Source: Spirodela intermedia
Lineage: Eukaryota > Streptophyta > Magnoliopsida > Alismatales > Araceae
Reading direction: 5' to 3'
Length of the DNA: 64,000 nucleotides
Assembly: GCA_902729315.2 (NCBI GenBank)
Contig: LR746272.1
Location: 10,782,327 to 10,846,326 of the forward strand
Shown here: piece by piece, positions 48,001 to 61,765 of the stretch
How positions within the stretch are numbered: position 1 is the stretch's first letter
How the letters are laid out: every line of letters starts with the position of its first letter
Translations under genes and position numbers: made by a program
Notes under the pieces: generated by a model
Database searches by the model: none
Told to the model about the DNA's origin: nothing
The model's input: the letters and a program-made list of their open reading frames with translations, nothing else

Positions 48001-51000
48001 GTGCTTTCCCAGTAAAGGGAGTTCGGCCTCCTATCATTTCAAAAAGGCCATCTCATGTTAGGAAAACAGGAATACAAAAAATATATTATTGACAAGATTA
48101 GTTGAAGAAGCTAGGTCAGTGCAAGAAAATGCAAAAAACCGGTTAATGTGACAAAATAAAGCACGTTTTACCCAGAAAGCTAGAAACTAACGGAGAGGAA
48201 ACAAAAAAAACTGGATAATGTCCATTTTATTTTATTTCTTTCACTTTGCATTTATGAAAGTGGTTTTCCTCACTGATATAGAACATCAATAACTCGAGAA
48301 TATAAAGCTTTGTTACATGAGGGTGTCTACATTACGACTTCAAGAATGCAGTTCATAGTAGCATGGAAATGCCAGTGAGGAGAACATCCTAATGATGCTG
48401 ATTTTCTCTAAAAAAAAAAATGGTCATAAGGCAGTCTCTTTAACCGAAAACATACGACAAAGGCATTCCATTGGAGCTTCACCCAGAGAAGATCATACAC
48501 ACTAGAAGAAAAAAGATTGCACTCACCCTCAATCTGTCACCTAAACATGGACACCCTCACCAGGTGGGAAACAAAAGAAAAATCCCTCTTAGAAAGAGTT
48601 TAAATGAAAATTCCCAAGGAAATACTGCTTCTCTTATGGCTGGCTGTATGGATGTGTTTAAGTGCATTTGTGTCAAATTATTATGCAGTAGCAAATATAC
48701 TGACCAAAACATACCCTACTATCTCTAATTGCAGGCGGACTGCTCGCAATTTTTGGCCTAAAGGCATTAGGATTACGCTCTAGGGTTGCTTCAACAGCCT
48801 CTTGCCTTGCAGCTTCATTCTCAATGTTATTATGGCAATTCACGCAATTACATCCATCACCACAATAAGATCCGGATGCAAAACATTCACAATACCTGCA
48901 CATGAATCACAAGAATCAATCGCAACTAAAAATTATCAGCAAAAATACTTGAACTAGATAATGCAAGGCAGCTAGCTGTGCCATCAAACAAGAGAAAAGA
49001 ATATGGAGAGACATCATGAACGCCAGACGTTGTCAGCAATTGAATGAAAATGATACAAAAGACTTCCTTTAGGGGAAAACGTAAATTCAATCCATAAAAT
49101 TGCACAAAAAATAATCAGGAGACAACTCGACGTTTTATGTGAATGAGATGCGTCAAATAGCCAGGAATTAGACACTGGGCGATGACAGATTTCTGATGGT
49201 ATTGGCAAGCAAAATCATACTTGCTACATTTCAAAGTGAGGCTGAACAATCTTTTTTATACATTGCTAATGCTGGTGAACAATTGCGTCAACCGTGCAGA
49301 GGTCATTACAGCACAGTTGATCAAGAAATTCCATCAAAGGGCCCATTTAGAGATAGAGAGTGAAAACGACAAAAAAATTATTAGGAGACAGCTCACTTAC
49401 AACTTCAAACATTTCGAATTTTTACAGTTGCATTGCCTTTTTTTCTTTGGGGTGCCATCTTTCACTTCAAACCCAGGCCGTGGGTGTGGCTTTGGAGAGT
49501 CAGGCTTCCTGAAGAAATGGAAATGAATATTGATAGTTAGACAGATCAGGAGGCCATGCTATTGCAGACAGAAAGCCGAAAAAAAGGGCAGAGGTTTATT
49601 TCCATAAAAAGTCTTGAATCCAAGATTCTTCAAGCATTGATACACAATAAATTAGCCTATGATCATATCAGTTAAGAAAAGATCAAATAAAAAAAATTGG
49701 GTTCTTCTCGCGTGTGCAGAAAATCACAAATTATGTGCGACTTCAATTTTTCCAAAATGATAAAAAAATATGCCATATCAATCATTTCGGGAACTGGCTT
49801 GACTTCTGACAGTTGAATCCCCAGGGAAATCGTCTAGCGAATTTCAGAATACTAGAAACTTAAGTTTATCACTTTCTCAATTGTCTTCAACAACTCACAC
49901 TTTTGAGAGAAAAATTAAACAGAAAGCAAAATTTAATATACAACAAATATTTGGGAGCAAAATTAGAGTTCAGGAAGGTGGGAACGTAAACCATAGCCCT
50001 ATTTGAGAGCATCCTATAATATACAACAAATATACAATGGCTGATGTGAAAAAGGAAGAGAGAGATTTTATAAAATGCTTAGAGATTCCTTGGGGTCTAC
50101 CTGCCCCCAAATTCCTGATGTTCCCAACTGGTGAAGCCTAAATACACCAACCCGCTTCTTACAAGTAGTCTAGTAGGCTTCAGAAACTTGATCATCGACA
50201 TTATGTACTACCTGGCGGTCTTGCACCAATAATAGCGAGACCATGCTATGTAGTCTTCCAGGAATGATCCAAAGATGTCAAAGACGACAAGGACCCTTTT
50301 TTAAAAGAAAATCCACTAATTTTTATTTTTATTTTTATTCAGCCTCTATGTGATCCATTGACGTGCAAATAGCCGGTATAGTCCTACCACAAAGAGACCA
50401 GAAAAGCAAATAAGCCCCCCTACAGTCTCCTTCTATTGGTATGGTTCACTGGCTTTGCCAAAATTAGAATAAGAGAAACCATCCGGATGCTTTCAAACAT
50501 AAAAAGGAGAAAAATATTTGTCTTATCCATTAGTGATGTGGCAAAGAGAACCTACACACAAGTCAAAAGCACTTAAACCTACAAATTGATATGTTTCTCG
50601 CAATGACAGATGCAAAGCCTGAGTTTACAAGAACAGAACGAATCAAACAAAAATAGAACATTTAAAATGGGAATCAGAACCAGTTCCCCTGATATGTCCA
50701 TAGTTAAAAGTTGACTAAAGCGTAATACTGAGAAAAAAATATGTATCAGGACTATTTTTTAAATATGTGGAACTCGGCTTGAAGCAAACTGTCTATTTTA
50801 TCCCAAAATGTGGACGAATTTCTGACCACTTTTATGTTAGTAGCCTGCTTCACGAGTATAACTCCTTAATATATGAATACTATCTTTTAGGGCTCATATC
50901 TGTTTTTGGGCACCACCAGCTCTAAGCTCCATTATTACCTTCAATACTAGCCAAGATCTCTGGTACCGGCATTAATTGATGCCCATCACTCGTCGCAGAG

Positions 51001-52150
51001 ACCATCAACAACTCACTGTGTTCTGTTGACTGTCATTGCTACACTTGTTTGTTTTTGTCATTTTGCCTTTTCTACTTCTTTTTTTATTCACTCTTTCCTC
51101 CCCCTTCTTTTCCCTCAGACATGAAACCTGCTGAAACCAAAGATACAAATTCATAGCATGCTCACTTCCAGACCTGGAGACAGAACCATTTTTCAGTAGT
51201 GCAATACAATAACCCACTTTCAGAATGTAGAGCCAAATTTCTGTTTCTAAACCAACATATTCTACGCTGATAACATTATTACCGAATTCAAACAAAAGAT
51301 CAAGATACTTTCTCTGTGATTCTTTTCCTGGAGATAAATTTCATTCTTTAACCACCAAAAAAACCGTGGTAATGCTACAAAAAAAAAATAAAAATTAATG
51401 TAACAAAAAATAGTACAAATAATATAATATCATAATGGTACCGGATCCAGAGAACATTCATTTTTTGCAACTCCATAGATACTAGGATATAAAAATATTA
51501 CATCTTTGGAATCGTTAACTATGTAATATAGATATTTAGTTAACTATTAGATAAGCGATATATTGTAGTCGTGAATTATCAACTATCGTTTGAATGAAAA
51601 TACTGTGTGATGTTTATCACACTAAAGATCCATGAAGAACATGTTAAAAACGATGCCCGGTGATGCCAATGGTCTCCACCATCCACAACACATAAAGGTT
51701 AAAAGAAATGAGCTGGGCAATAGTTATGGACGCAGCCACATGAGGCGAAAGTATAGATCTTAATCTACAAAGACAGAAAAGATCTAACGAGAAGAAAAAA
51801 TGCAAACTTTAAAATTGAGTCGTTAAAGTAGGTATAGAGAAGAAAACTCACGCGGACAAAAGGACTGATGTTCGCGGGAGAGGAAGCACGGGAACAGAAG
51901 AGGGAGCTGCAGCTCCTGTTGATGTTTCGGATGTTTTCGTTGTCACAGGCGACGATGGAAGATGCTGTTTTGCCTGTGTCAACGCCTGCTGCGGTTGCGC
52001 CGGCCTCCGCTGCGGTTGCTCCGAAGCGGCCACCGTTGCCGACACAGGACCGTACAAAGTGAAATCCAACTGCCTAGCCAGCTTCTTCGGGGGGAAATCC
52101 CCCGCAGGCAGCGAATCTGACTGAACACCTTGCTCCACCGGAGCCGCCAT
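45022..52150 (-). CDS. TCX: Tesmin/TSO1-like CXC (CPP family) DNA-binding protein, LIN54-like
   Basis: Eight exons on the minus strand: 52150-51852, 49508-49401, 48895-48715, 48030-47677, 47448-47351, 47228-47134, 46087-45680 and 45242-45022. All junctions keep frame and give 587 residues. It carries two Cys-rich CXC motifs. CXC1 (about 126-156) begins [23 protein letters not shown]2 (about 210-240) begins [20 protein letters not shown]. They are joined by the diagnostic [10 protein letters not shown] linker. The CXC pair binds CHR-like TTYGAA DNA. Plant TCX5/TCX6 are the LIN54-like part of the DREAM complex, which represses cell-cycle and methylation genes. After CXC2 come [20 protein letters not shown], a Lys-rich [13 protein letters not shown] signal-like stretch and [20 protein letters not shown], all typical of the TCX5/6 branch. 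The N-terminus has [10 protein letters not shown]. Intron 1 is 2.3 kb. The leader has GA/CT tracts. No lesion is visible. Confidence 0.95.
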
Positions 52151-55100
52151 ACTCCGAGGAAGGGAAAAAATAGAATTGGAACAGAAACACAAAGGAACCC
52201 GATGTCGCGAAATTGACCGTGACCTTCAGGGTACCCACAAGCCCGTCGGAGTCCCCCAGGAAAAAAATTCACGAAACTTGAAGAACCCTCCTGTCACTCG
52301 GGAGAGCAGCTCACAGATCACCGAAAGGCCAGCTTGAATCTGCCCAGAAAAGCGGCCCCAGGGAATCCGCTGAATGGGAACCACGGACAGGGAGACCCAG
52401 AAACGAGAGCAGAAGAACAGAAGCGGAGAAGTACACAGAGAGAGAGAGAGCGAGAGAGAACGAGATCTAACCCCCCTTTGGCCGCAGCGAATTTGCGAGA
52501 AGAAGAGGAAACAGACGACGGGATGGAGGGAGCGAGGGAGAAACACAGGCAACCTCTCTCTCTCTCCCTCTCCGACTTTCAAAATTGAATCTCTTTCTTG
52601 GACGGCCCGATAGAGTCGACGGGTCCAATACGAGAGGCTGAGATCTCGTGACCAGATCCGACGGCTCAAATTCATAGATATCGAAACTCCGACTTTCAGC
52701 CCGTAGGATGGAAAGACCCGGGGCCGGGTTGGGGGGAGAACTCCCCAGCACCTATTATTTAAAAAATTAAATAAATGAGAATGTGGGACCCTCCCTCTCC
52801 TCATAAATCTCGTCGGCCACCGCGTCCCGTCTGATCGTGGGGACCACCGATCAGATGGACCTCGATTCCAGCGGCTATGGAAGATTTTCCACATCACGTT
52901 CATCATCCTAACAAAAGACGGCCACGATCATCCAGAAAAGTCAACATAAACTATTGACTCCCCTTCCAGCGATAAAAGTTCTGCAGAATAATTTTAAAAA
53001 ATTTAAAATTATTTTAAATCCTACTTCCGGTATTTTCTTTATTTGGATATCAAAATGGTTAACATAATAAACCAATTCAGGTTAACGCTGACGTTCAGCG
53101 CTGAAAAAATATTCTTAAAATAATACGAGGGTGACTGAAAGATATAATTCTTTATGAATGATAATTACTGCAAAGTCGAATGCGAGATACCTGCATTTAT
53201 TTTTTGTCAATATTACATGCCCATGTTTGGCATTATAATTTTAAGATAATTAATTTTTTTATATTGATTTGATGACAAAAATAAGCATCATTTTTCCTCT
53301 CCACCTACCAGAAAATATCAACATTATTATTATTAGAAAAATAATCACGTTTGAGCTACAAATGCCACATTGGCATGATTGAACTGAGATACAATAACTA
53401 AATAACACGTGTATTAAAAAATAATTATTAATAGGACAGACTAGACTAAAATTAGCTGGATTAATTAGACCGAAAGACATTGCCTCGCTCGTAGTGTGTC
53501 TTACAGGCTCGACAACGCTGACTCCTTCTTGTTGACTGTGGTCAAAAGATATTATTCCTCAGTCTACGAACGGAATACAAATAGTCGTGCTTTTCCAAGT
53601 AGCCACGAGTTAATCTCCTCCCCCACTACGCCGCATGGAAGACACGTTTCAAGTCAGCATGACGTCAACTGGAGTTCAACGGCCCCGATCGATGATCTGC
53701 CGGCTATCATTGCCATCACGCCGTCAATGCCGTGAGTCTAACGTTAGAGGCCACCGATCAAAGGGCACGAATTTACCGTCAAACCGACTTTCTTGCGGCG
53801 TTCGTGGAATGCCCGTGGCCGCTGCTACGTGAATTCGAACGCGGGAACCCACGTGGCGGGGGGCGGTGCATGTTTCACGGCGCACGATAAGAGACGGCTA
53901 ATGCCGTACTCCTGGGCTTCCGCTGAGGCTCATGTTAGCGAATAAGACGACGGCTCTGCCGGGGGTGGGGACAAGTAGTGCTACGCCTGCCAAACCCAAC
54001 ATACTCTTCACTACGTCGATACCTCGCGGCGCGGGAGAGAGATCGACGGCAGGCGGTTCCCAGTGGCTCTGCTGCTCCCACCAGGAAGCAGCTGCGGCAC
54101 GTTCAGGTTTTGCCGGACACGTCGTCGGAGCTCTCTTTCTCGGGGGCTTCGACGGGGAGTAGGTGGTGTTTGATGTTGCTGCCTTTACCGATCATACTCT
54201 GTCGTCGTCGGTTGTTGAGGTTTCAGGAAATGTGATGAGATCGGAATGCTCAGTTCTTCTTAAGTTAGATCGGCGATGATTTTTGTGAATTTAATGCTCA
54301 GTTTTACTCGTACTGGTGTTGGCCGCGATGGTTATAAAGAGATAAGTGAACGAACGAACGGCAGGTTACGCAGGAGGGGGCAGACTGCAGTGGAGCTCGG
54401 AGGACATTTCGCCGGAGGCCGTCGGTAGCGGGGAAAGGGATTTGAAAGATGCGTTGGAAATTTAGTTCCTCCATCCACAAGCGCATGTCATCTAAGGAGT
54501 TGATGAGTGTCGGCGGAGGACACTGCGGCGATGGTGACGTCTCTGGTGAGTTTCCTTGGGCCTCGTCCATAATAAATCACTGAATATTGCTTCTTTTTTT
54601 TCAGAGGATGGTCCGTGGTCTTCTTGAAATTTTCTTTCTATTCTGGTGTTCACTCGCGAATGATTGTTCTCCCCTTGAACCTGTTTGGGACGGAGAAATG
54701 GTGCAATCCAAATTCACTCCTCGTTGAATCGGATGCGGTCTCAAACAAGAACTTTGGTGATTGAAGAAAAATACCTCAAATTCAATTACATTACAGGGAA
54801 AGTCTTAGAACAGGGGATATGATAGCTATGATACAAAATATCTCATATAATGGGGATAGGGAAAGCGGAAACTCAGGGAGGAAAGATTCGGGAGAACGGA
54901 ATTAATGTCAATGCACACCTCTGTTGATTCTCCCAGAGGTCAAGGAATTTCTCTTTTATTCAATGCACCTCTGTTGATTCAAGGCCTCGACTATTGACTC
55001 CATTACCACAGGTTCTGGCTTTGAATATTTTTCCCGACTGTAAGACTGACGAGCTAAACCCGCAGCCGAATAAGGCTTGGGCCATTCTGGCTGGGTTTGG

Positions 55101-55295
55101 ACTTAGACCTCAACAAAAAATCTTCCTTTCCACGTGTTGATTCGCTTGGCAACCCTTTTCATTAATTTGTGTTAGGATTTTGCCGATTCCATTGAGCGAT
55201 TGCTGCACATGTCTCTTTGTTTTCAATTTAGATGATGTCAATGTGATTTCATGACTCTTTATAGCCTAAACTCGTGGCCTGGTCGGATTTTGTAG
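52151..55295. promoter_or_regulatory. TCX/SGB1 intergenic region; unidentified 5' exon of the transporter may lie here
   Basis: About 3.1 kb between the divergent TCX and sugar-transporter genes. Next to TCX lie GA and CT tracts (about 52436-52465 and 52555-52573). At 52740-53480 the sequence is AT-rich. At 53500-54560 it is GC-richer, with several open frames I do not recognise (for example 53978-54235 on plus and 54304-54570 on minus). The first exon of the transporter should be here, since its N-terminus is missing, but no candidate has both the right phase and a family-like sequence. Confidence 0.4.
54304..54570 (-). CDS. Hypothetical small protein, 88 residues, uncertain
   Basis: An ATG-started open frame on the minus strand, rich in Pro/Ser at the start, with a helical-looking middle (DDMRLWMEELNFQRIFQ). 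I do not recognise the family. Its composition looks more protein-like than the random frames around it. It has no detectable paired exon and sits in the likely promoter region of the sugar transporter. It could be a single-exon small gene, an exon of an unseen gene, or chance. Confidence 0.2.
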   Translation of the reverse strand: MDEAQGNSPETSPSPQCPPPTLINSLDDMRLWMEELNFQRIFQIPFPATDGLRRNVLRAPLQSAPSCVTCRSFVHLSLYNHRGQHQYE

Positions 55296-58200
55296 CTCGT
55301 CTTCTAAATGGCTCGGGGAAAGAAAGTACCACCCCTTCATGGAGGCTTTCTTTGCCGCATGTTTGTGTGGCTGTCATCTCTTCCTTCTTATTTGGTTACC
55401 ATATTGGGTGAGTCGCTCATCGCTCCAATTAAAAACTTTTGCTTCGGGTGCCCATTTCCTATTCGCTTCCACCCTTTCTATTTTATATTAAATGTCATTG
55501 CGTATCCAGAGTTGTTAATGAACCACTGGAAAGCATTTCCTTGGATCTGGGCTTTGGAGGAGACACTATGGCAGAAGGTACCAGCTACATCCCTCCGTTT
55601 TTATTTGTGGAATATTATGTTCATTTAATTTGATTTTGAATGATTCAATGCAGGCCTTGTAGTGAGTACTTGCCTTGGTGGTGCTTTTGTGGGCTGCATG
55701 TTCAGTGGTTGGATTGCAGATGGAGTTGGCCGCCGCAGAGCATTCCAATTGAGTTCTTTACCCATGATCGTTGGAGCCTCTATGAGGTGATATTTTTGTA
55801 ACTATATTTATTTCCCATATAATCTCCATTGCAAGAGTACGGCTTTCCGTTCTTTGTTGAGTTCTGTTTAACACTTCAGCGCTGGGCACATCTGCTGGTT
55901 TACCTCACACTGTATGCTACAAGCTCATGCTTCGTTCAGGATACTGCAATAATATTCTTAGCATTGGATATTATACTTCATGAGTAATTCTTCACTCTTT
56001 TTTCTTCCGATTATTTTCCTTTTCTAGTCGCTGAATTATCTTTAAGTCGGGTTGTAATGTTGGGGTGGTTCAGAACTTTCAGACATTGAAAAGCAGCCTT
56101 TTCAGCTCATTTCCACTCTGCAAAGTTGAAAATTTATGTGTGAACACAATTCAAGATCAGGCCTCTGGTTCTGTGATCCGCAGACAAAAATGGTGTCTTG
56201 ATTCAAAATTCGGGGACAAGGAAAATGACTGCTGAAATAGTAGATAAAACAGACGGGGAAGGAAAATATAATTTGCTGTTCTAGTCGTTGTAGAAATGAA
56301 GCTAGGTTTGAAAAAAATGAGGGCGATCAAAGTTGTGAATGGATAATTTATTAAACCTTGATATTGATATGAAAAACAAAGGACGAAAAAGTTATTCGAG
56401 TAAGAAGGACTTTATCTTAGTGCAAAAGTCTATTAGATTCCCTAGAATGAATGAAATCCTATCTAGAAATTCTCGATGGAGAAACTTTTGATTCTGGAAT
56501 TATGCATATGGGTGTTTTGGTGATATGCTTTTTATTCTTAATATCAATTTTACTCTGTTGATTTTACTTTCAAAGATGTGGTAAGCGAGGCATCTTTGAA
56601 ATATGTGGCTGCAAAAGCTAGTTGTTAAAGAGACACATAATTCTTGAGATATTTGTCAGACCAAACATTTTCTTGTTCTCTTAAGTTCGGTTCTAAATAT
56701 GACATTGAAGTGTAAAAGTTTGCCTGACTCATAAGAAGTCATAAATCGTTCTTACCTGGATCATATGTAATTGGTCAATTCCAACTTTTCGGAAAAAAAT
56801 ATCATCATTACTTTCAGATCAGGGTCACCTGACTATGAAAATTATGCACTATGAAAGCTTGGGATAATGTGATAACGTGATACTTCTGCCTGATTAGACT
56901 TTATTGAAGATGGTCAAGACGTACATGGACTTGACTTCATCAGAATTTTTAGTTCTTCTACTTAGTAAAAGGGCCTTTTTCCCAACAGCGGCCATAATTT
57001 GACATTTCTCCGTCCTTTTATGCCATTTCCCTCCCTGAAACAACTTTGAATATACATCACAATATTAAATTTAATAAATTAAATTAATCCACAGAAATTC
57101 AAACGTCACCTGCGTCGAATTATGATATGGAACCCTCGTGTTCATTCTCGGAAGTGTTGACAGATGCGTCTTTGAATTATTATTTTTTTCACTTTACTCT
57201 TTCTGTTATTACTTTCTGAAAACATTCATTTCCAGTGCTTCAACAACAAATCTACGAGGAATGCTTCTGGGTAGGTTTTTGGTTGGAACTGGGATGGGTC
57301 TAGGACCACCAACTGCGTCTCTTTACCTCACCGAGGTAATAAATATGGCTCTTTTGACTCCCTCTATCTTACTTCAATCTCCCCTCAATCTCCTTACCAC
57401 TTTCTATTTCTTCATCTTTTTTTTGCGTCTTCATCTATTGTTGCTAATGGAGTTTTTTCGCCTGCTGCATTATTTCTGATAAGCAGGTTTCACCATCTTA
57501 TCTACGTGGCACTTATGGAAGCTTTATTCAAATTGCGACATGCCTTGGACTCCTTGGAGCCCATTTCCTTGGAATTCCAGTAAAGAGAATTGTGGGTTGG
57601 TAGGAACTTTCCCTCATTGTTGATTGTGCTTGTGTCTGTGCCCTATTCTCAGCAACTCTCTGTGTAATATATTTCCTGTTTGTCTAAGTCTTTCTATCAC
57701 TTCATTCTAACAGGTGGAGGTTATGTTTTTGGGTTTCTGTAATTCCTGCTGCATTACTTGTACTATTCATGGAATTTTGTGCTGAGAGTCCCCATTGGCT
57801 TTACAAGGTGATGTCAGTCTCTACGCCAGTGCCATTTTATTCAAAAAAGACAAATTGATGAAAAAATAATGTCTCTTTATTTTCGCTTTGAATTTCGTCC
57901 CTTCGGTATTATTTTATTGGAATGGCGTTCATTCTATCAAGTTCTGTTTTATGAAGGCATTCGTCATGATGCCACTGTTGAAGGTGTAGTTCTGGTCCTA
58001 ATGTTGAGCCATTATTCCTCCCAGTGACTTGAACATTGACTCGTTTGGGGTTTACCAACGAGAAGAATTTGGGCTGGATGAGATAACACGTCAACGGAAA
58101 TGGGATCCACTCTGATGGAGATTGAGTGGGCCTTTATTGTTGCACTACATTCCATGTTATATTTCCTCATGCATTCTGAGGGAAGAAGTTTTTGCCTATG

Positions 58201-60282
58201 AGCGGCCTGATTTTTTAATTGAAAGTCAGTTATGATCTGCTCCGAGGTCCAGAAGAGAGTCGGTTCAAACTAAAATAGTAGTAATTTTCAATTCAAACCT
58301 ATTTCATGTTACAGGATTCATACAGCTTGTCGAAACAATATTATTTGTCTGATAATCATGCATGTAGAACTTTTCAAGGTTGACTTTTTTAAAGTAGCAA
58401 ATATTTAAGCTATTTTGAATCATCATTTTCGTTCGTAACGAGGGCTGCCTCAGCTGCTAGATGTCTTGAAACATTAAACCCTTTGTTTCTGTTTTTGATC
58501 CTGAATAAAAAAAGAAAAAAAGAATTAACTTTCGTTAGAGGTTCACCAAAATGAGAAGAAGAATAATGTACATTCTTTTGTTGGTTAACTGACACTGATC
58601 GAAACAAGAATCTCCAAAGAAAGTTTCTTTATCTCTGTGGTCACTTTTGGTTGTTTATGACAGCGTGGACGAGTTACGGAAGCCGAAATTGAATTTGAAA
58701 GACTTCTGGGGGAAACCCATGCGTCCGTAGCAATCGCAGAACTTTCACGTTCTGATAAAGTAGACGATGCTGAAGGTGTAATGCTCTCGGAACTGATTTA
58801 TGGTCGCTACTGCAGGGGTATTGTCCTCTGTCTGTAAAAATTGCTCTGATCATTTTTACATTCACATATTAAGAAACGTTCTTTGAATGACTACACTCGA
58901 ACAGGTTCAATTAATCTTAAAATTTTCTCTGTTTTGTAGTCGTTTTTATTGGCGCGGCACTGTTTGCTCTACAACAATTGTCGGGAATAAATGCTGTTTT
59001 CTTCTTCTCTTCGTCTGTCTTCAAAAATGCTGGCGTTCCCTCAGCACCTGCAAATATATGCATAGGCTTTGCAAATTTGGCAGGTACTGTTCACCTGATG
59101 AATGCTTACTAAATGTATCTTGGGAAACATCACGATGGTAAATCTATTTGTTCTTAGGATCCATTGTTGCTATGCTAATGATGGATAAACTGGGGAGGAA
59201 AGTGCTACTTCTAGGAAGTTTCCTTGGGATGGTAAACATTCCTTTTGACATGTCTACTATTAACGTTACCGTCAATTTGAGCATCATCTGCCAGGATAAA
59301 AAAGTCTAACAATCAGTCGAAACTACTGTCTCAGGGTGTGGCAATGGCTCTTCAAGTTTTCGCTGCATCAAGTTTTCGTGGTTCCGTCTCTTGGACGCTA
59401 TATTTATCTGTCTTTGGGATGTTTATGTAAGTACTATGTAGCTTTGACTTGTTGAAATCCGAGCTTAACCGCACGACAATGTCCACTTCGCTCGATTTCC
59501 TCTTCGAAAACGTCACGTCCTAGAAAATAAGTTGGATTATTCCACGCAGGATGTTTATTGGAATAGATAAATTTTTAGATTATAATTGAGCTAGCCATGT
59601 CCCCGGTACAGTGAATTTGTTAGGCTGATTATCATCTCCATGTCCTCATTTAATAATGTTTTCTTGGGAAACTATGGATTTGAAAGAAAATGTTTGCTTT
59701 TTGCCCAGGTTTGTGCTGGCATTTTCTCTGGGAGCTGGTCCTGTCCCTGGTCTTCTGTTGCCTGAGATTTTCCCAAACAGAATTCGAGCGAAGGCCATGG
59801 CCATCTGTATGTGCGTGCACTGGGTAATAATTTCCCGTTACATCATTTATTCTCCACTTCACCTTTAACATTATTAGGCATAGATGAATGCAATTCATGC
59901 TAGGGATCGCAACTCTCTGGAACTTACCACCATAAATCTTGAGCTATGCTGGGATTTCATGATAAATATGACCTAAAGGTTTGGCGCTAAAAAGCCGGGC
60001 CATTTCTAGACTTCTCATGTGCTCATTGCGCCAGAAACGGAGGATCATACGAGTACGTACGACGCTGGTTGTACTAAACCAGATGTTCATATTTTGCAGG
60101 TGGTTAATTTCCTCGTTGGCCTGCTCTTCTTAAGGTTGCTGGAAAAACTCGGCCCACAAGCTCTGTACTCGATGTTTGCATCCGCTTGCTTGATTGCTGC
60201 AGTCTTTGTGAAGAAAAACGTGGTGGAAACGAAGGGAAAGTCTCTCCAGGAAATCGAAATATCTTTACTACTTTCACCGTAA
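55296..60282 (+). CDS. SGB1: SGB1/pGlcT-like hexose transporter (MFS), 5' exon not identified
   Basis: Twelve exons: 55296-55407, 55510-55577, 55654-55786, 57236-57335, 57487-57599, 57714-57807, 58664-58817, 58940-59083, 59158-59231, 59335-59426, 59709-59823 and 60100-60282, about 460 residues in frame. A sugar-porter MFS protein expected to have 12 membrane spans. Seen motifs are SSFLFGYHIGVVNEPLESIS, the DGVGRRRAF loop, GRFLVGTGMGLGPPTASLYL, SPSYLRGTYGS, ESPHWLYKRGR, LQQLSGINAVFFFSS, DKLGRKVLLLGSF, FSLGAGPVPGLLLPEIFPNR and the VVETKGKSLQEIEISLL end. The end and the overall pattern fit Arabidopsis SGB1 (a Golgi hexose transporter tied to G-protein beta signalling) better than plastid pGlcT; this is from memory. 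Family members are about 495 residues, so 35-40 N-terminal residues are missing. The first acceptor (TTTTGTAG before 55296) is a best guess. Confidence 0.88.
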
Positions 60283-61706
60283 TAAGGTAGCCCCACCTTT
60301 TTTTCTTCTTCCTTTCCCCTTCTGATATATATATTCCGTAAGTGTTGGCTTATAATACAGATCTCATGATGACTTCTTGGTCGGCCGTTGTGCCATCGCA
60401 TTCTTAGATATAATCCTTTGGTTTCTGAATTTCATACGAGAAGATAATATCATATCACATCATATTTATTCGCGGTCAAGATTTCTGACTAAGATCTGTA
60501 GCATATGCGCAATACTCGAACCATCTACAGCCCAGTGAGGCTTTACGGTGAGTGTCTGACCTCATTTCCTCGCAGGGGTAGAATAAAAAAAAATCTGGGG
60601 CATGAATCCCTCCGCCCTCACGCACGCCACGGAGGTGGATCATCCGGTCAAGGTCGGTTGATCGCGATATTGACTCATTCGAGTTTTTCTCTTTCTCTTG
60701 CTGTTCCTCGTCGATCCATCCGTTGACGACGCAGGAACGCTCGACTCCGTCAACGGCTTGCTCAGACCCGTCGAGCAGGGAGAAGCAGGCAGCGGGCGTA
60801 CGAGGGGAACCCGCAGGAGCCCAGAATATATACGCACGCAGTCAAATCAGGCTCTGCGGTAACTATAACTTTGTTGCTTACGAATGGCCCCGTAGTTCCT
60901 TACCGGATCATATTTAAGCAGGTGATAGGAGAATTTGACCTTCGTATCTCAGTTTTAGATTATTTATTTTTATTAGTTTATAATTTATTTGGGTATGAAG
61001 TAGACGGCTCGAGAGTTTATATCTCGTCGCAGTAAATGACGCCTGCATAGATGGCGGCCGCCCACGTAATTAATTACTGACGCATGGGAGAGGAAAGTGA
61101 GATACCAAAATGTGAAATGCGTTTACCTGCTCCGTGACTGGCTGACGAGGCTCCACCCTCTCTCTTTCTATCTCTAGCTTCAGGGTAGTCCATCACTCCA
61201 GCGCCATCCGTGGACCCCGCAGTGCTCTACCCAACCCCGAGAGAGATCACGAGCTATACGCAGTCACGGGTAGATTTTTTTATTTTTTATTTTTAAATAT
61301 TTTGTGCGTGTTCTTACGCGGATCCAAGCTAAAGGTAAGATCTGAGGGTGGTAGGTCGAAAAGTTGGGCATCCGTTCGCAGGGGTCTGAGAAAGCAGTTG
61401 AAATCTTTTTGGAGGTGGGGGGACAAGACTTGAAGGGTAGGTATCATCAGTGGGGTGGTTCGTAAGACTTGACCGGTGTAAAGGAAGAAGCATTAGCAGA
61501 GCTTACTGTCATGGGGGAGAAGATAGGAAGGAAATATGACCAAGTGGCTCAGGCTCGCGTGAACCGCAGCGGGCTGTGAGGCATCTCCTCGGTCAGGAAC
61601 CTGGAACTCTCTCTCTCTCTGTGTATTTATATATGAACATTTTTATGCTGCTATCTCTCTCCATCTACATAGATATGAATATGAATACTCTCTCCGTCAT
61701 TCCATC

Positions 61707-61708
<2 letters not shown>

Positions 61709-61761
<53 letters not shown>
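61709..61761. repeat. (GA)n microsatellite, about 53 bp
   Basis: Uninterrupted GA dinucleotide run. Confidence 0.97.
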
Positions 61762-61765
<4 letters not shown>

